DNA of 64,000 nucleotides from assembly GCA_902619925.1 (NCBI GenBank), contig CACNFY010000003.1, positions 1 to 64,000 of the forward strand. The letters are read 5' to 3'. The first letter of the stretch is position 1. Every line of letters starts with the position of its first letter. The position numbers and the translations under genes are program-made. The notes below the pieces were generated by a model. The model saw nothing but the letters and a program-made list of their open reading frames with translations, was not told where the DNA came from and searched no databases. Positions 34,819 through 46,360 of the stretch are shown piece after piece. This DNA comes from an uncultured Pelagibacteraceae bacterium. GTDB taxonomy: Bacteria > Pseudomonadota > Alphaproteobacteria > Pelagibacterales > Pelagibacteraceae.

Positions 34819-37800
34819 AAAAATTTTAGTTATCGGTGCTGGGCCCATAATAATTGGTCAGGCCTGTGAGTTTGATTATTCTGGTACTCAAGCATGTAAA
34901 GCATTAAAAGACGAAGGATTTAAAGTAATACTAATAAATTCAAATCCTGCAACAATAATGACTGATCCAGGTATTGCAGACAAAACTTATATTGAACCTA
35001 TAACAATTGAAGTCCTTGAAGAAATTTTAAAAAAAGAAAAGCCTGATGCAATATTGCCTACAATGGGTGGACAAACTGCTCTTAACCTAGCAATAAAAGC
35101 TGAAAAATCAGGACTGCTAAATAAATATAAAATTGAGCTTATAGGAGCAAAATCTTCAGCAATAGCGAATGCCGAAGATAGAAAAAAATTTCGTAAAAAT
35201 ATGTCTGAAATTGGTATTGACCTACCTAAATCTGAGATAATAAATAAATTTTCAGATGCATCAAAATGTTTAAAAAAAATTGGACTTCCTGCAATAATAA
35301 GACCTTCTTATACTTTGGGTGGTCTCGGTGGAGGAATAGCAAAAAACAAAAAAGAGTACTACAAAATTGTTAGGGAAGGAATGCATGAGTCCCCTCAAAA
35401 TCAGGTTTTAATTGAAGAATGTTTAGAGGGTTGGAAAGAATATGAAATGGAAGTTGTAAGAGATAAAAAAGATAATTGCATCATTATTTGTTCAATCGAA
35501 AACGTGGATCCGATGGGTATACACACTGGTGACTCTGTTACTATTGCTCCGGCTCTTACTTTAACTGACAAAGAGTATCAAGTTATGAGAAATGCATCTA
35601 TCGCATGTTTGAGAAAGATTGGAGTTGAAACTGGAGGATCAAATGTTCAATTTGCGATTAATCCAAAAAATGGAAGAATGGTCATAATTGAGATGAACCC
35701 TAGAGTTTCAAGATCATCAGCTCTCGCATCTAAAGCAACAGGTTTCCCGATAGCAAAAGTAGCAGCGAAATTAGCTGTTGGATATACTTTAGATGAATTG
35801 AATAATGAGATCACAAAAGTTACTCCTGCCTCTTTTGAACCCACTATTGATTACGTGGTCACCAAAATTCCAAGATTTACTTTTGAAAAATTTAGCGAGA
35901 CCAAAGCAATTTTAGGAACTTCAATGAGATCAGTAGGAGAAGCTATGGCTATAGGAAGGAATTTTAAAGAATCACTTCAAAAAGCTTTGGTTTCTTTAGA
36001 AATTGGTTTGTCAGGATTAGATGATATTTTTAATTTAAAAAAAAGTGAAATTTTAAAAGACTTAAAAAAAAATATTCCTAATAAATTACTTTTAGTAGCT
36101 GAGGCTTTTAGAAAAAAAGTACCATTTAAAAAAATTCAAAGATTGTCTAAAATTGATCCTTGGTTCTTAAATCAAATAAGGGATTTGGTGGAGGAAGAAG
36201 AAAAAATAATAAAAAAAGGATTACCTAATACTTTTGAGGAATTTAATAGAATTAAATCCTTGGGATTTTCTGACAAAAAACTCTCAAAATTATCAGGTGT
36301 TGAAGAAAAAACCGTAAAAATTAAAAGAACCGCTCTCAAAGTCTTTCCAGTTTTCAAAAAAGTTGATACTTGCGCAGCTGAATTTAAATCATTTACACCT
36401 TATATGTATTCAACTTATCAAAGAAATTTTTCATTTAGAACTGAATGTGAAGCAAACCCCTCAAAAAAGAAGAAAATTATTATTATTGGCGGTGGACCTA
36501 ATCGTATAGGTCAAGGTATCGAATTTGACTATTGTTGTTGTCAGGCAAGTTACTCTTTAAAAGAGTCTGGATATGAAACCATTATGATAAATTGTAATCC
36601 TGAGACAGTATCCACTGACTACGATACGAGTGATAGATTATATTTTGAGCCATTAATTGAAGAATACATCGAAAATATAATTTTAAAAGAAAAGTCAAAA
36701 GGTAATCTTGTTGGTATAATTGCACAATTTGGAGGTCAAACACCAATAAAACTTGCTAAATTTTTACACGAAAATTCACTCCCTATATTAGGAACTCAAT
36801 ATCAATCAATTGATTTAGCTGAAGACAGGGACAGATTTAGAGAATTGTTAATTAAATTAAATTTAAAACAAGCCGAAAGTGGCATAGCAAATAATTATAC
36901 TGAAGCTTTACGAATTGCTGAGAAAATTGGTTTGCCACTTATTGTAAGACCTTCGTATGTATTGGGCGGTAGAGCTATGGAAATAGTTTATAAAGAGAAA
37001 CAATTAGATAATTTTATAAAAGAAGCATTTAAAGCATCCGAGGAAAATCCAATTCTAATAGACAAATTTATTGACAATGCAATGGAAGTAGACGTTGATG
37101 CTATTTCTGACGGCAAAGATGTTTACGTAGCAGGCATTATGCAACATATTGAAGAGGCAGGAATACACTCGGGCGACTCAGCTTGCTGTCTTCCACCAAT
37201 TTCAATAAAAGAAAATTTATTAAAAGAATTAAAAATTCAAACAAGAAAACTTGCTCTCTCATTAAAAGTGGTGGGTTTTTTAAATATACAATTTGCAATT
37301 AAAAATGATGAAATTTATGTAATAGAAGTCAATCCACGAGCAAGTCGAACTGTGCCTTTTGTATCTAAAGCTAATGGAGAGCCATTAGCAAAAATTGCGT
37401 CTAAAATTATGGCAGGTGAAAAACTGTCAAAATACAAACTGAAATATAAAGTAAATAAAATGTTTGCTGTTAAGGAGGCTGTTTTTCCTTTTAATAAATT
37501 TCCAGACAGTGATGTTTTGCTAGGTCCTGAGATGAAATCAACAGGAGAGGTAATGGGATTTGACAAAGACTTCGGGATGGCTTTTGCGAAAAGTCAAATT
37601 GCATCCTCTAATTTTTTACCGACTAAAGGTATGGCTTTCTTATCAGTAAAAAATTCACATAAGGAAGAGATAATTAATCTTGCTAAAAAATTAATAAAAA
37701 TAGGGTTTACACTGTCAGGCACTAAAGGAACAGCAGAAGTTTTAAAAAGAAATAGAATGAAATGTAAAACTATCAATAAAGTAAGTAGTGGAACACCCCA

Positions 37801-38020
37801 TATAGTTGATGTGTTAAACTCAAAAAAAATTGCCTTAGTAATTAATACGGGTGGTGGGAACAGTGAAACAAGGATAAATGATGCTAAAGCACTAAGAAGA
37901 GCAACATTAATTAATAAAGTTCCTTACTGCACTAATATGTCTACTGCTTATGCTTGTTTAAAGGGTATAGAGGCTTTAAAAATAAAAAAATTAAAAGTAT
38001 TTTCTCTTCAAAAGAATTAA
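34796..38020 (+). CDS. carB: Carbamoyl-phosphate synthase large subunit CarB
   Basis: Uses bicarbonate, ammonia and two ATP to make carbamoyl phosphate. It has the expected internal duplication: each half opens with a pre-ATP-grasp motif ([18 protein letters not shown] near residue 13; [18 protein letters not shown] near 563) and contains an ATP-grasp domain ([24 protein letters not shown]). The C-terminal MGS-like domain ([22 protein letters not shown]) is the allosteric region. The length of 1074 is normal. Its stop overlaps the convergent oxygenase-like gene by 4 bases. Confidence 0.98.
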   Translation: MPKRKDIKKILVIGAGPIIIGQACEFDYSGTQACKALKDEGFKVILINSNPATIMTDPGIADKTYIEPITIEVLEEILKKEKPDAILPTMGGQTALNLAIKAEKSGLLNKYKIELIGAKSSAIANAEDRKKFRKNMSEIGIDLPKSEIINKFSDASKCLKKIGLPAIIRPSYTLGGLGGGIAKNKKEYYKIVREGMHESPQNQVLIEECLEGWKEYEMEVVRDKKDNCIIICSIENVDPMGIHTGDSVTIAPALTLTDKEYQVMRNASIACLRKIGVETGGSNVQFAINPKNGRMVIIEMNPRVSRSSALASKATGFPIAKVAAKLAVGYTLDELNNEITKVTPASFEPTIDYVVTKIPRFTFEKFSETKAILGTSMRSVGEAMAIGRNFKESLQKALVSLEIGLSGLDDIFNLKKSEILKDLKKNIPNKLLLVAEAFRKKVPFKKIQRLSKIDPWFLNQIRDLVEEEEKIIKKGLPNTFEEFNRIKSLGFSDKKLSKLSGVEEKTVKIKRTALKVFPVFKKVDTCAAEFKSFTPYMYSTYQRNFSFRTECEANPSKKKKIIIIGGGPNRIGQGIEFDYCCCQASYSLKESGYETIMINCNPETVSTDYDTSDRLYFEPLIEEYIENIILKEKSKGNLVGIIAQFGGQTPIKLAKFLHENSLPILGTQYQSIDLAEDRDRFRELLIKLNLKQAESGIANNYTEALRIAEKIGLPLIVRPSYVLGGRAMEIVYKEKQLDNFIKEAFKASEENPILIDKFIDNAMEVDVDAISDGKDVYVAGIMQHIEEAGIHSGDSACCLPPISIKENLLKELKIQTRKLALSLKVVGFLNIQFAIKNDEIYVIEVNPRASRTVPFVSKANGEPLAKIASKIMAGEKLSKYKLKYKVNKMFAVKEAVFPFNKFPDSDVLLGPEMKSTGEVMGFDKDFGMAFAKSQIASSNFLPTKGMAFLSVKNSHKEEIINLAKKLIKIGFTLSGTKGTAEVLKRNRMKCKTINKVSSGTPHIVDVLNSKKIALVINTGGGNSETRINDAKALRRATLINKVPYCTNMSTAYACLKGIEALKIKKLKVFSLQKN

Positions 38021-38679
38021 AAAACTTTCCAATCTGTTGGAAAAGTAACGTAATTAACTTGTAAACATCTTCTCTCTTTCACAATTTCTTTTTTTTCCAT
38101 CCCATGCCATGTGTTTGGACCACTTGAAAAAAAATATCCGTAATTATGTTTATAAGGCACAGTTTTAATTTTTTTTAGATTTTCATCATAAAAATCTGTT
38201 CCCAAGGTTTCACTTTCATTTTCATTGTTAACAAACAATAAACATGAAAGTAATTTTTCTTTAATGTCACAATGAGGTTTCAACCAAAAGCCTTTTCTAT
38301 CACAGATAACCTCAACTCTCACATGGGAGTTTGATAAATCTTTGCTTATTAATTCTGATATTTTTGAGTGGGTTTCCTTTTGCTGTAATTCATTAATAAA
38401 ATTTGAAAGTCCTGGAAAATCTTTTGAGTTTTCTTTAGTTACAAAACATCTAAACTTTAATGCTTTACCACCCGAAGTAATTCCTTCTCTAAATTTACCT
38501 TCTCCACCATCAATTGCCCTTGTTCCATCATATTCTAATTTATGTTCATTTGGGTTAGCAATGTCTGCATTTATAATCTCATTAATCGCCTCCTCTGATA
38601 ATGGGTTATTTAGTTCCCAATGAGTAAAGGGTTTATCAAATTTATTCGAATTACTTGTTAATGATTTTAAAAAAGACAT
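38017..38679 (-). CDS. Putative 2-oxoglutarate/Fe(II)-dependent oxygenase-like protein
   Basis: A 220-residue soluble protein. The segment [20 protein letters not shown] carries an HxD pair, [10 protein letters not shown] gives a distal His, and [10 protein letters not shown] supplies an Arg about ten residues later. This HxD...H...R order is the facial triad and cosubstrate anchor of the 2OG-Fe(II) oxygenase fold. The substrate cannot be told; prolyl-hydroxylase-like or small-molecule hydroxylation are both possible. It starts directly after the ELM1-like gene (no gap between stop and start), so the two are translated from one transcript. Confidence 0.7.
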   Translation of the reverse strand: MSFLKSLTSNSNKFDKPFTHWELNNPLSEEAINEIINADIANPNEHKLEYDGTRAIDGGEGKFREGITSGGKALKFRCFVTKENSKDFPGLSNFINELQQKETHSKISELISKDLSNSHVRVEVICDRKGFWLKPHCDIKEKLLSCLLFVNNENESETLGTDFYDENLKKIKTVPYKHNYGYFFSSGPNTWHGMEKKEIVKERRCLQVNYVTFPTDWKVF

Positions 38680-39612
38680 TTATTTTAATTTAATTAATTT
38701 TGCTATTCTATTTGCTTCATCTAACTTTTCATAGCTCCAAGTTTCTAATTTGTCATCTAATTTTCTTAATATATTCATATTTTCAAATAACTTTCTGAAA
38801 TCTTGAAATCTTTTATCATTTCTATTGGTTTCAATCATTGCGACATAAACCGGTTTTCCTGTTAATGCAGCTTCGGAAATCATTGAACTAGAATCACACG
38901 TTACAACAATATATTTTGCCAAACATAGTGCTGATAAATATGCTTTCTTATCCACAGTTTCTATAATTGTTGTATCTTTAACAAGTTCTGATTTTGCTAA
39001 TGAGACTGTTTCTTTTGGCGTTCTATTAGAAGGTATAACAATTAGATTGAGATTATTTTTTTCCGTTAAATTTTTTATTTTAGAAAATATAGATTTAATA
39101 TTTTGAGTTGAATAATTATAATATTTCGTAGGTCCACCTAAAATTAGAGTTAAAGTATCTTTTTTTGAATTTATTTTATTTTGAAGGTAACCCCTAGAAT
39201 TTTCTATTTCTTTTATTGTCAAATAATGTAGTGCGCCTTTGGAGGAAATAACATTTTTGCCTGATATTCCATCATGCTCAGGTGCAATAATATAGTTAAA
39301 ATTGTTAAAGGAAACTTTAGGATTTTGTATATGTATATTTATAATATTTTTTATTGAATTTTTTTTTAAATAAATTGATGGAATAACACTTTTTCTTCCA
39401 CATGATATAATTATATCAAACTCATTCTCAATATGGTTTTTAAAAATATATTTTTTTACAGGAGTTAAAGATGGGGGAATCAGTTTCCAAAAATTATTCA
39501 ATTCAATTTTCTCGTGAAAATATTCTAGGTCCAATGCTTTAGCCAAACCCTCTACTTGGCTAATCATTCCATGTAATCCTTCGGTTAATAATAACCCTTT
39601 TAATTTACTCAT
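38680..39612 (-). CDS. ELM1-like (mitochondrial fission ELM1 family) protein
   Basis: A 310-residue protein with the bacterial ELM1 family pattern: LTEGLHGMISQVEGLAKAL at the start, DIIISCGRKSVIPSIYL, VSFNNFNYIIAPEHDG, LILGGPTKYY and VTCDSSSMISEAALTGKPVY near the end. The fold resembles GT-B glycosyltransferases, and the C-terminal DSSSMISEA helix is where such enzymes bind a nucleotide sugar. The function in bacteria is not known to me. The start is only 20 bases from divergent trxB. Confidence 0.75.
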   Translation of the reverse strand: MSKLKGLLLTEGLHGMISQVEGLAKALDLEYFHEKIELNNFWKLIPPSLTPVKKYIFKNHIENEFDIIISCGRKSVIPSIYLKKNSIKNIINIHIQNPKVSFNNFNYIIAPEHDGISGKNVISSKGALHYLTIKEIENSRGYLQNKINSKKDTLTLILGGPTKYYNYSTQNIKSIFSKIKNLTEKNNLNLIVIPSNRTPKETVSLAKSELVKDTTIIETVDKKAYLSALCLAKYIVVTCDSSSMISEAALTGKPVYVAMIETNRNDKRFQDFRKLFENMNILRKLDDKLETWSYEKLDEANRIAKLIKLK

Positions 39613-39632
39613 TTATCACTATATAAACTTGT

Positions 39633-40580
39633 ATGTCAGAAAAACCAACTAAACATACAAAAGTGTTAATAATTGGATCTGGTCCTGCCGGTTACACAGC
39701 AGCAGTGTATGCGGCGAGAGCAATGCTAAAACCAATATTAGTCTATGGTTCTGAGCCTGGAGGACAACTTACTACGACCACTGATGTAGAAAATTACCCA
39801 GGTTTTGCAAAAACTATACAAGGACCATGGTTGATGGAGCAAATGAAAGAACAGGCTCATGCGGTCGGTACAGAAATGATTGAGGATCATATTTCATCTG
39901 TGAACTTAAAATCAAAACCTTTTGAAGCAATCGGAGACGGTGGTCAAAAATATACTGCGGATTCAATAATTATTTCTACTGGTGCACAAGCAAGATGGCT
40001 TAACTTAAAATCAGAACAAGAATTTAGAGGATTTGGTGTATCAGCATGTGCAACATGTGATGGTTTTTTCTTTAAAGATAAAGAGGTTGCGGTTGTTGGG
40101 GGTGGAAACGCAGCTGTTGAGGAAGCGATGTTTTTAACAAAATTTGCATCTAAAGTAAAATTAATTCATAGAAGAGACAAATTAAGAGCTGAAAAATTAT
40201 TACAAACTAAATTGTTGGAAAATAAAAAGATAGAAATAATATGGGATAGTGTTGTTGAAGAAGTAATAGGTGATGATAATCCTAAAAATGTAAAAGGCAT
40301 TAAAATTAAAAATGTTAAAACAAATAAAGTAATAGATATTAATTTAGACGGAGTTTTTATTGCAATTGGTCATGATCCTGCAACACAATTATTTAAAGAC
40401 CAACTTGAAATGGATAACGAAGGGTATTTAGTAACAAAATCTGACTCAACTGAAACCAATGTTCCAGGAGTATTTGCGGCTGGAGACGTAAAAGATAAAG
40501 TGTTTAGACAGGCTGTAACAGCAGCTGGAATGGGTTGTATGGCAGCATTAGAGGCAGAAAAACACCTCTCTCACAGTTAA
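39633..40580 (+). CDS. trxB: Thioredoxin reductase TrxB
   Basis: An FAD enzyme that passes electrons from NADPH to thioredoxin. The FAD motif LIIGSGPAGYTAAVYAAR is at about residues 12-29, the redox-active CATC at about 143-146, the NADPH motif VAVVGGGNAAVEEA at about 158-171, and the C-terminal FAD motif GVFAAGDVKD near 283. The length of 315 is normal. A TATAAA box lies 5 bases before the ATG with no ribosome-binding site, which suggests a leaderless or nearly leaderless message. Confidence 0.97.
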   Translation: MSEKPTKHTKVLIIGSGPAGYTAAVYAARAMLKPILVYGSEPGGQLTTTTDVENYPGFAKTIQGPWLMEQMKEQAHAVGTEMIEDHISSVNLKSKPFEAIGDGGQKYTADSIIISTGAQARWLNLKSEQEFRGFGVSACATCDGFFFKDKEVAVVGGGNAAVEEAMFLTKFASKVKLIHRRDKLRAEKLLQTKLLENKKIEIIWDSVVEEVIGDDNPKNVKGIKIKNVKTNKVIDINLDGVFIAIGHDPATQLFKDQLEMDNEGYLVTKSDSTETNVPGVFAAGDVKDKVFRQAVTAAGMGCMAALEAEKHLSHS

Positions 40581-40584
40581 ATAA

Positions 40585-41610
40585 ATGTCTTGTAAAGTTT
40601 TATTAACCGGAATTAGTGGATGGATAGGTAAACATATAGCTATAAAATTGCTGAAGGAAGGTCATCATGTTGTTGGAACCGTTAGAAATGAAAACTTAAT
40701 TGAGCCTACAAAACAAACTTTAAAAAGTAAAGATACACCTGTAGAAAATTTAACTTTTGCTGTATTAGATTTATTAAAGGATGAAGGTTGGGATGACGCT
40801 GCAAAAGGATGCAGATATACAATGCATGTTGCATCTCCATTTCCAATAAAGGTTTCTAATGATAGACAAAAATTAGTTCCTGTAGCCAAAGATGGAACTT
40901 TGAGAGTTTTAAAAGCAAGTATTAATGCAAGCGTTGATCAAATAATTTTAACTTCATCTATAGTTGCAATGTTTAGGAAACCAAATAGGACAAGTCCATA
41001 CTCTTTTGGGGAAAATGATTGGACTGATATTAATTGGGAAAAAGGTGTTAGTGATTATTTTTTATCAAAAACAGTTGCAGAAAAAGCAGCATGGGATTTT
41101 ATGGAAAACAAAGGTTTAAAAGATAAATTAACTGTTATTAATCCCGGAGGAGTTTTTGGAGATGCGCTTGATAGTAAAGAGTGTACATCGATAGAGTATG
41201 TAAAACAATTTTTAAAAGGTAAATTTCCTGCAGCACCAAAATGGGGAGTGTTAATTTCACATGTTGAGGACGTAGCTAAATCACATGTTGTCTGCATGGG
41301 AAAAGAGGGAGTTGGAGGTCGAAGAATAATCGTAGGAAAAGATGTTAAAACATTATTAGAATTGTCAAATATAATGGCAGAGGCTCTGCCAGGTTACGCA
41401 AAAAAACTTCCAAAAAGAGAATTACCAAATTTTATGGTTAAATTAATCAGCTTAGTAGATTCAAGTGCAAAAACTATGATACCTGATCTTCAAATTGTTA
41501 TGCAAACAGACACTTCTTACTCGGAAAATTTACTAGGAATGAAATTTAAATCTGCAAAAAGTGCAATGTCAGAAGCTGCAAAGTCAGTTGTTAGACTTGG
41601 CTTAGTTTAA
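40585..41610 (+). CDS. NAD(P)-dependent reductase of the extended SDR (dihydroflavonol reductase-like) family
   Basis: A 341-residue Rossmann enzyme. The nucleotide motif LLTGISGWIGKHIA is at about residues 6-19. The catalytic YxxxK pair is in YFLSK (about 156-160), and Ser/Thr in LTSSIVAMF precedes it. Similarity is to dihydroflavonol 4-reductase and cinnamoyl-CoA reductase-type aldehyde or ketone reductases; the natural substrate is unknown. It starts 4 bases after trxB and is probably cotranscribed with it. It ends 55 bases before the convergent aminotransferase, and that gap holds nothing I can name. Confidence 0.8.
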   Translation: MSCKVLLTGISGWIGKHIAIKLLKEGHHVVGTVRNENLIEPTKQTLKSKDTPVENLTFAVLDLLKDEGWDDAAKGCRYTMHVASPFPIKVSNDRQKLVPVAKDGTLRVLKASINASVDQIILTSSIVAMFRKPNRTSPYSFGENDWTDINWEKGVSDYFLSKTVAEKAAWDFMENKGLKDKLTVINPGGVFGDALDSKECTSIEYVKQFLKGKFPAAPKWGVLISHVEDVAKSHVVCMGKEGVGGRRIIVGKDVKTLLELSNIMAEALPGYAKKLPKRELPNFMVKLISLVDSSAKTMIPDLQIVMQTDTSYSENLLGMKFKSAKSAMSEAAKSVVRLGLV

Positions 41611-41665
41611 TATATGACTACCAGCTAATCCAGATGTCCCGAAAACCAAAGCTATTTCTATTTTT

Positions 41666-42853
41666 TTAATTTAAATTCTCACAAAAGTCTTTGATTCTTT
41701 CTAAGGCAACTTTTAAATTTTTCATTGATGTGGCATATGAAATTCTAAAATATCCATCTAATCCGAAAGCTGATCCTTGAACAACAGCAACGTTTGCTTT
41801 TTCCAATAATTTTTTAACAAAATCACTATCTTTTTTTAAATTATTTTTTTTTCCTAATAGTTTTTTACAATTTGGAAACACATAAAATGCACCATTTGGT
41901 TTTAAGCAATTTATACCTTTTATAGAATTTAAAGATTTTACAACAAAATCCCTTCGTTCTTTAAAAGATTTTGCCCTAGTTTTAATAAATTTTTGAGTTC
42001 CATTTAATGCTTCTACAGATGCAGCCTGACTTATTGAAGATGGATTTGAAGTTGATTGAGATTGAATTTTTCTAATAGCATTTATAATTTCTTCTGGGCC
42101 CGCTGCATATCCAATTCTCCAACCTGTCATAGCATATGATTTGCTAACACCGTTCATTGTTAAAACCCTATTTTTAAGTTTAGGAATTTGAGCAATTGTA
42201 AAAAATTTAAAATTATCATATCTAACATGCTCGTATATATCATCACTTAAAATAAAAATTTTTTTATTTCGTAAAAGAATTTTTGATAATTTTAATATTT
42301 CGTTTTTCGTATACCCAGAACCAGTTGGATTTGAAGGTGAATTAAGAATTAGCCATTTAGTCTTTTTCGAAATAGCCTTTTTTAATTTTTGTGGTGTGAG
42401 CTTAAATTCATCTTTTTCATCGCATTTTACAAATTTAGGTTTTCCACCTGCTAGGAGAACCATGTCTGGATATGAAACCCAGTATGGAGCTGGAATAATT
42501 ACTTCATCTCCCTTGTTGAGAGTTGCCATGAATGCATTATATAAAACTTGTTTTCCACCAGTTCCAACGGTTATTTGATTTGTATTATACGAAAGATTAT
42601 TTTCTTTTTTAAATTTTTTAACAATTGCTTTTTTAAGTGCGGGTGTTCCATCAACAGCGGTATATTTTGTATCCCCTGACTTTATCGCTTTAATTGCAGC
42701 TCTCTTAATATTTTCTGGTGTATCAAAATCAGGCTCTCCGGCACCTAAACCGATTACATCTTTGCCAGCAGCTCTTAGTTCTCTTGCTTTTTGAGTAACC
42801 GCTATTGTTGGGGAAGGTTTAATTCTCTTTAAACTATTAGATATTATGCTCAT
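41666..42853 (-). CDS. aspC: Aspartate aminotransferase (class I, PLP)
   Basis: Transfers the amino group between aspartate and 2-oxoglutarate. The N-terminus SNSLKRIKPSPTIAVTQKA and IGLGAGEPDFDTP are typical of the alphaproteobacterial Igamma class. The PLP Lys is in SKSYAMTGWRIGYAAG, NSPSNPTG is the cofactor loop, and FRISYATSMKNL supplies the carboxylate-binding Arg. I chose the ATG at 42853 (MSIISN); the longer frame would overlap uvrB and adds a poor N-terminus. It is divergent from uvrB. Confidence 0.92.
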   Translation of the reverse strand: MSIISNSLKRIKPSPTIAVTQKARELRAAGKDVIGLGAGEPDFDTPENIKRAAIKAIKSGDTKYTAVDGTPALKKAIVKKFKKENNLSYNTNQITVGTGGKQVLYNAFMATLNKGDEVIIPAPYWVSYPDMVLLAGGKPKFVKCDEKDEFKLTPQKLKKAISKKTKWLILNSPSNPTGSGYTKNEILKLSKILLRNKKIFILSDDIYEHVRYDNFKFFTIAQIPKLKNRVLTMNGVSKSYAMTGWRIGYAAGPEEIINAIRKIQSQSTSNPSSISQAASVEALNGTQKFIKTRAKSFKERRDFVVKSLNSIKGINCLKPNGAFYVFPNCKKLLGKKNNLKKDSDFVKKLLEKANVAVVQGSAFGLDGYFRISYATSMKNLKVALERIKDFCENLN

Positions 42854-42889
42854 TGAAATATATTTATATTTTATTACTTTGTTTAATAT

Positions 42890-45064
42890 ATGCAAAATAC
42901 TTATCAAGATTTAATTACAGATATTCAAAGTAAATCTACCCAAATTAGTGGAAAACTCGAAGGAGGTAAAAAGTTTAAAATAAAGTCTGATTTTAAACCT
43001 GCAGGTGATCAACCTGAAGCAATTAAAAAGTTGGTAGCTGGGGCAAAAAAGAACGAATTTAATCAAGTTCTTCTTGGGGTAACTGGTTCGGGAAAAACAT
43101 TTACGATGGCTAAAATTATTGAGGAAACCAATAGACCAGCACTGGTTCTTGCTCCGAATAAAACTCTGGCTGCACAATTGTATGGCGAGATGAAAACTTT
43201 TTTTCCAAATAATGCTGTCGAGTACTTTGTTTCTTATTATGATTACTACACTCCAGAAGCTTACGTACCAAGGTCAGACACATATATAGAAAAAGAGGCA
43301 TCCATAAACGAGCAAATCGATAGAATGAGACACTCTGCAACTAGATCTCTTCTTGAGAGAGATGATGTTTTAATTGTTGCGAGTGTATCTTGTATTTATG
43401 GATTAGGTTCTGTTGAAGCATACAGCAAAATGACTTTAACTTTACAAAAAAACTATGACTATAATCGTGAGCAAATAATAAAATCTTTGGTTGCACTACA
43501 GTATAAAAGAAATGATCAAAACTTTTTTCGGGGTACATTCAGGGCAAGAGGTGAATATTTAGAAATTTTTCCTTCTCATCTTGAGGACCGTGCCTGGAGA
43601 TTGAGTTTATTTGGAGATAAATTAGAAAAAATTGAGGAATTCGATCCTTTGACCGGAGATCAAGTTAGAGAATTAAAATTAATTAAAATATACGCGAATA
43701 GTCATTACATAACTCCAAAACCAACTGTTGAACAGGCGGTTATTAATATAAGAAAAGAATTGGATATTACTTTAAAAAAACACAAATCAGAAAATAAATT
43801 ACTAGAAGCTCAAAGGTTAGAGGAAAGAACAAAATTTGATTTAGAAATGATAGAGGCTACTGGATCATGTGCGGGTATTGAAAATTATTCAAGATTTTTA
43901 TCAGGTAGAAAACCTGGAGAACCACCACCTACTTTATTTGAGTATTTTCCTGACAATGCTCTTATATTTGTTGATGAGTCTCATGTCACAGTTCCACAGT
44001 TAAATGGAATGTTTAAAGGTGATAGGTCCAGAAAAAGTACACTAGCAGAATATGGTTTTAGACTTCCATCTTGTATGGATAATAGACCTTTAAAATTTGA
44101 AGAATGGGATCTAATGAGAACACAAACAATTTTTGTATCTGCAACACCAGGGCCATGGGAGCTAAATCAGACTAAAGGGAAATTTGTTGATCAAGTTATT
44201 AGGCCTACTGGTTTAATTGATCCTTTAGTTGAAATTCGTCCTGCAAAAAATCAAGTAGACGATTTAATGCATGAATGTAAGGAAGTTGTAAAAAGTAATT
44301 ATAGAGTACTAGTTACAACTTTAACAAAAAAGATGGCTGAAGATTTAACAGAATACCTTCATGAGAATGGAGTTAAAGTTAGATATATGCATTCTGATAT
44401 TGATACGTTAGAGAGAATAGAAATAATGCGGGATCTTAGGATGGGAGTTTTTGATGTTTTGGTTGGGATTAATCTTTTAAGGGAAGGATTAGATATACCT
44501 GAATGTGCTCTTGTAGGAATATTAGATGCAGACAAAGAAGGATTTTTACGATCCGAAACTTCCTTAATACAAACGATTGGTAGAGCAGCAAGGAATGTAG
44601 ATGGTAAAGTAATACTTTATGCTGATAAAGAAACTAAAAGCATTAAAAAAGCTATTAAAGAAACTGAGAGAAGAAGAGAAATTCAATTAAAATATAATAA
44701 AAAACATAAGATAGATGCGAAATCTGTGAAGAAAGAGATAGGAGATATTCTTGAAAGTGTTTACGAAAAAGATTACGTAAAAATAAGCGAGGGATCAAAT
44801 ATTGGTGGGAACCTAAAGAAACATTTAAAAGCTTTAGACAAAAAAATGAAAGAATCTGCATCTAATCTCGAATTTGAGGAAGCGGCTAAAATAAGAGATG
44901 AAATTAGAAAATTACAAAGTACAGAATTAGAAATTACTTTAAACCCTAAAATAAGACAATATGATGTTAAAAATAAAGTTTATCCAAAAGGAAGGTCAAC
45001 TTTAGGAATGCCAGGGACTAGAGTTACCAAAAAAAGAGAGAAAAAATGGAAGCACGGAAAATAA
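42890..45064 (+). CDS. uvrB: Excinuclease ABC subunit UvrB
   Basis: The damage-verification helicase of nucleotide excision repair, which loads UvrC at the lesion. Walker A GVTGSGKT is at about residues 64-71, and the beta-hairpin that clamps DNA includes [12 protein letters not shown]. Helicase motifs [22 protein letters not shown] and QTIGRAARN follow. The C-terminal UVR motif that binds UvrC is at about 655-690 ([17 protein letters not shown]). The length of 724 is normal. Its end overlaps the next gene by 19 bases. Confidence 0.98.
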   Translation: MQNTYQDLITDIQSKSTQISGKLEGGKKFKIKSDFKPAGDQPEAIKKLVAGAKKNEFNQVLLGVTGSGKTFTMAKIIEETNRPALVLAPNKTLAAQLYGEMKTFFPNNAVEYFVSYYDYYTPEAYVPRSDTYIEKEASINEQIDRMRHSATRSLLERDDVLIVASVSCIYGLGSVEAYSKMTLTLQKNYDYNREQIIKSLVALQYKRNDQNFFRGTFRARGEYLEIFPSHLEDRAWRLSLFGDKLEKIEEFDPLTGDQVRELKLIKIYANSHYITPKPTVEQAVINIRKELDITLKKHKSENKLLEAQRLEERTKFDLEMIEATGSCAGIENYSRFLSGRKPGEPPPTLFEYFPDNALIFVDESHVTVPQLNGMFKGDRSRKSTLAEYGFRLPSCMDNRPLKFEEWDLMRTQTIFVSATPGPWELNQTKGKFVDQVIRPTGLIDPLVEIRPAKNQVDDLMHECKEVVKSNYRVLVTTLTKKMAEDLTEYLHENGVKVRYMHSDIDTLERIEIMRDLRMGVFDVLVGINLLREGLDIPECALVGILDADKEGFLRSETSLIQTIGRAARNVDGKVILYADKETKSIKKAIKETERRREIQLKYNKKHKIDAKSVKKEIGDILESVYEKDYVKISEGSNIGGNLKKHLKALDKKMKESASNLEFEEAAKIRDEIRKLQSTELEITLNPKIRQYDVKNKVYPKGRSTLGMPGTRVTKKREKKWKHGK

Positions 45065-45801
45065 TTATTACAGGTGGGGCCACTAGAATTGGTGCTGCGA
45101 TAGCAGAGAAATTATCAGGCTTAAATAAAGAAATAGTAATACATTTTAACCAGTCTAAATCAAAAGCAAAAATATTAAGAAATAAATTACAAAAAAATGG
45201 AACAAAAGTCTATTTGGTAAAAGGTGATTTAAGTAAAGAAAAAGATATCCTTAGTATAATTAATTTTTCAAGATCAAAAATGAAGTACTTTGATTGTCTG
45301 ATAAACAATGCATCTGTATTCGAAAATGATAAACTAGAAAATTTTAATTCAAAAAGTTGGGAAAAACATATATCGATAAATTTAAAAGCTCCTGCAATTC
45401 TATCAATGGAATTTTCAAAAAATATAAAAGGTAAAAATAACAATATAATTAATATTATTGACCAAAGAGTTTTTAAATTAACACCTTACTTTTTTTCTTA
45501 TACAATTAGTAAAACTGGTCTTTTTACTTTAACTAAAACCAGTGCTATGAGTTTAGCACCGAGTATCAGAGTTAACGGTATAGCTCCAGGACCGACTATC
45601 AAAAATAAAAGGCAATCTATAAAACATTTTAAAAAACAATACTTATCTACAATGCTAAAAAAACAAGTTGATGTAAAAGAAATTTGTAATGCTGTCGATT
45701 TTTTTATAAAAAATAAATCTATTACAGGCCAAATTTTGGCAATCGATAGCGGTCAAAGTCTAAATTGGCAAACCCCAGATATAGTAAGTATCAAAGAATG
45801 A
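45046..45801 (+). CDS. Short-chain dehydrogenase, pteridine reductase-like
   Basis: A 251-residue NADPH-type SDR. The N-terminal motif [12 protein letters not shown] (about 9-20) has the TGxxxRxG form typical of pteridine reductases such as PTR1 and FolM. NNAS is at about 87-90, the catalytic YTISK pair near 153-157, and VNGIAPGPT follows. A role in reducing dihydropterin or dihydromonapterin is plausible, but specificity cannot be read from sequence. It overlaps the uvrB end by 19 bases and its stop overlaps the efp start (ATGA). Confidence 0.75.
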   Translation: MEARKIIITGGATRIGAAIAEKLSGLNKEIVIHFNQSKSKAKILRNKLQKNGTKVYLVKGDLSKEKDILSIINFSRSKMKYFDCLINNASVFENDKLENFNSKSWEKHISINLKAPAILSMEFSKNIKGKNNNIINIIDQRVFKLTPYFFSYTISKTGLFTLTKTSAMSLAPSIRVNGIAPGPTIKNKRQSIKHFKKQYLSTMLKKQVDVKEICNAVDFFIKNKSITGQILAIDSGQSLNWQTPDIVSIKE

Positions 45802-46358
45802 AAATAAACGTTAATGAAATAAAAGTTGGAATGTTGATTGAATATAAAAATGACCTTTGGGAGGTGACTAAAACCCAGCATGTTAAACCTGGCAAAGGTG
45901 GAGCTTTCAATCAAGTAGAAATGAAAAGTATAAACAATGGTACAAAAATAAATGAAAGGTTTAGGTCTAGTGAAACTGTTGAAAAAGCAACGGTTGATGA
46001 ACTTGAGTTTGCTTATATTTATAAAGATGCAGATGGATTTCATTTTATGAATCCAAAAACTTTTGAACAAATAACTTTAAAGGATTCTCTAGTGGGAGAT
46101 AAATCAAAAATACTTCAAGAGAATTTAAACGTTATAATAGGTTTCTATAATGATAGACCAATTTTCATAACTTTACCTAATCAAATAAATTTAGAAATTG
46201 TTGATACTGATGCAGCTTTAAAAGGACAAACAGTTTCCTCATCCTACAAACCCGCTACTTTGAGCAATGGAATAAAAGTTCAAGTACCACCTTTTATAAA
46301 TGTTGGCGATAAAATAACTATAGACACTAGGACTATGGAATATATAAAAAAATTATAA
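45798..46358 (+). CDS. efp: Translation elongation factor P
   Basis: Binds the ribosome next to the P site and relieves stalling at consecutive prolines. The chosen ATG (45798) overlaps the SDR stop as ATGA and gives [18 protein letters not shown], the usual start. The tip loop HVKPGKGGAFNQ has the conserved Lys (about residue 32) that is beta-lysylated in some bacteria. Three beta-barrel domains fit the length of 186. The C-terminal signature GIKVQVPPFINVGDKITIDT is intact. Confidence 0.96.
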   Translation: MKINVNEIKVGMLIEYKNDLWEVTKTQHVKPGKGGAFNQVEMKSINNGTKINERFRSSETVEKATVDELEFAYIYKDADGFHFMNPKTFEQITLKDSLVGDKSKILQENLNVIIGFYNDRPIFITLPNQINLEIVDTDAALKGQTVSSSYKPATLSNGIKVQVPPFINVGDKITIDTRTMEYIKKL

Positions 46359-46360
46359 TC

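Noticed and set aside
41611-41665. Possible small RNA or terminator between the reductase and the aminotransferase
   Set aside because: This 55-base convergent gap has slightly higher GC content but no stem of useful length.
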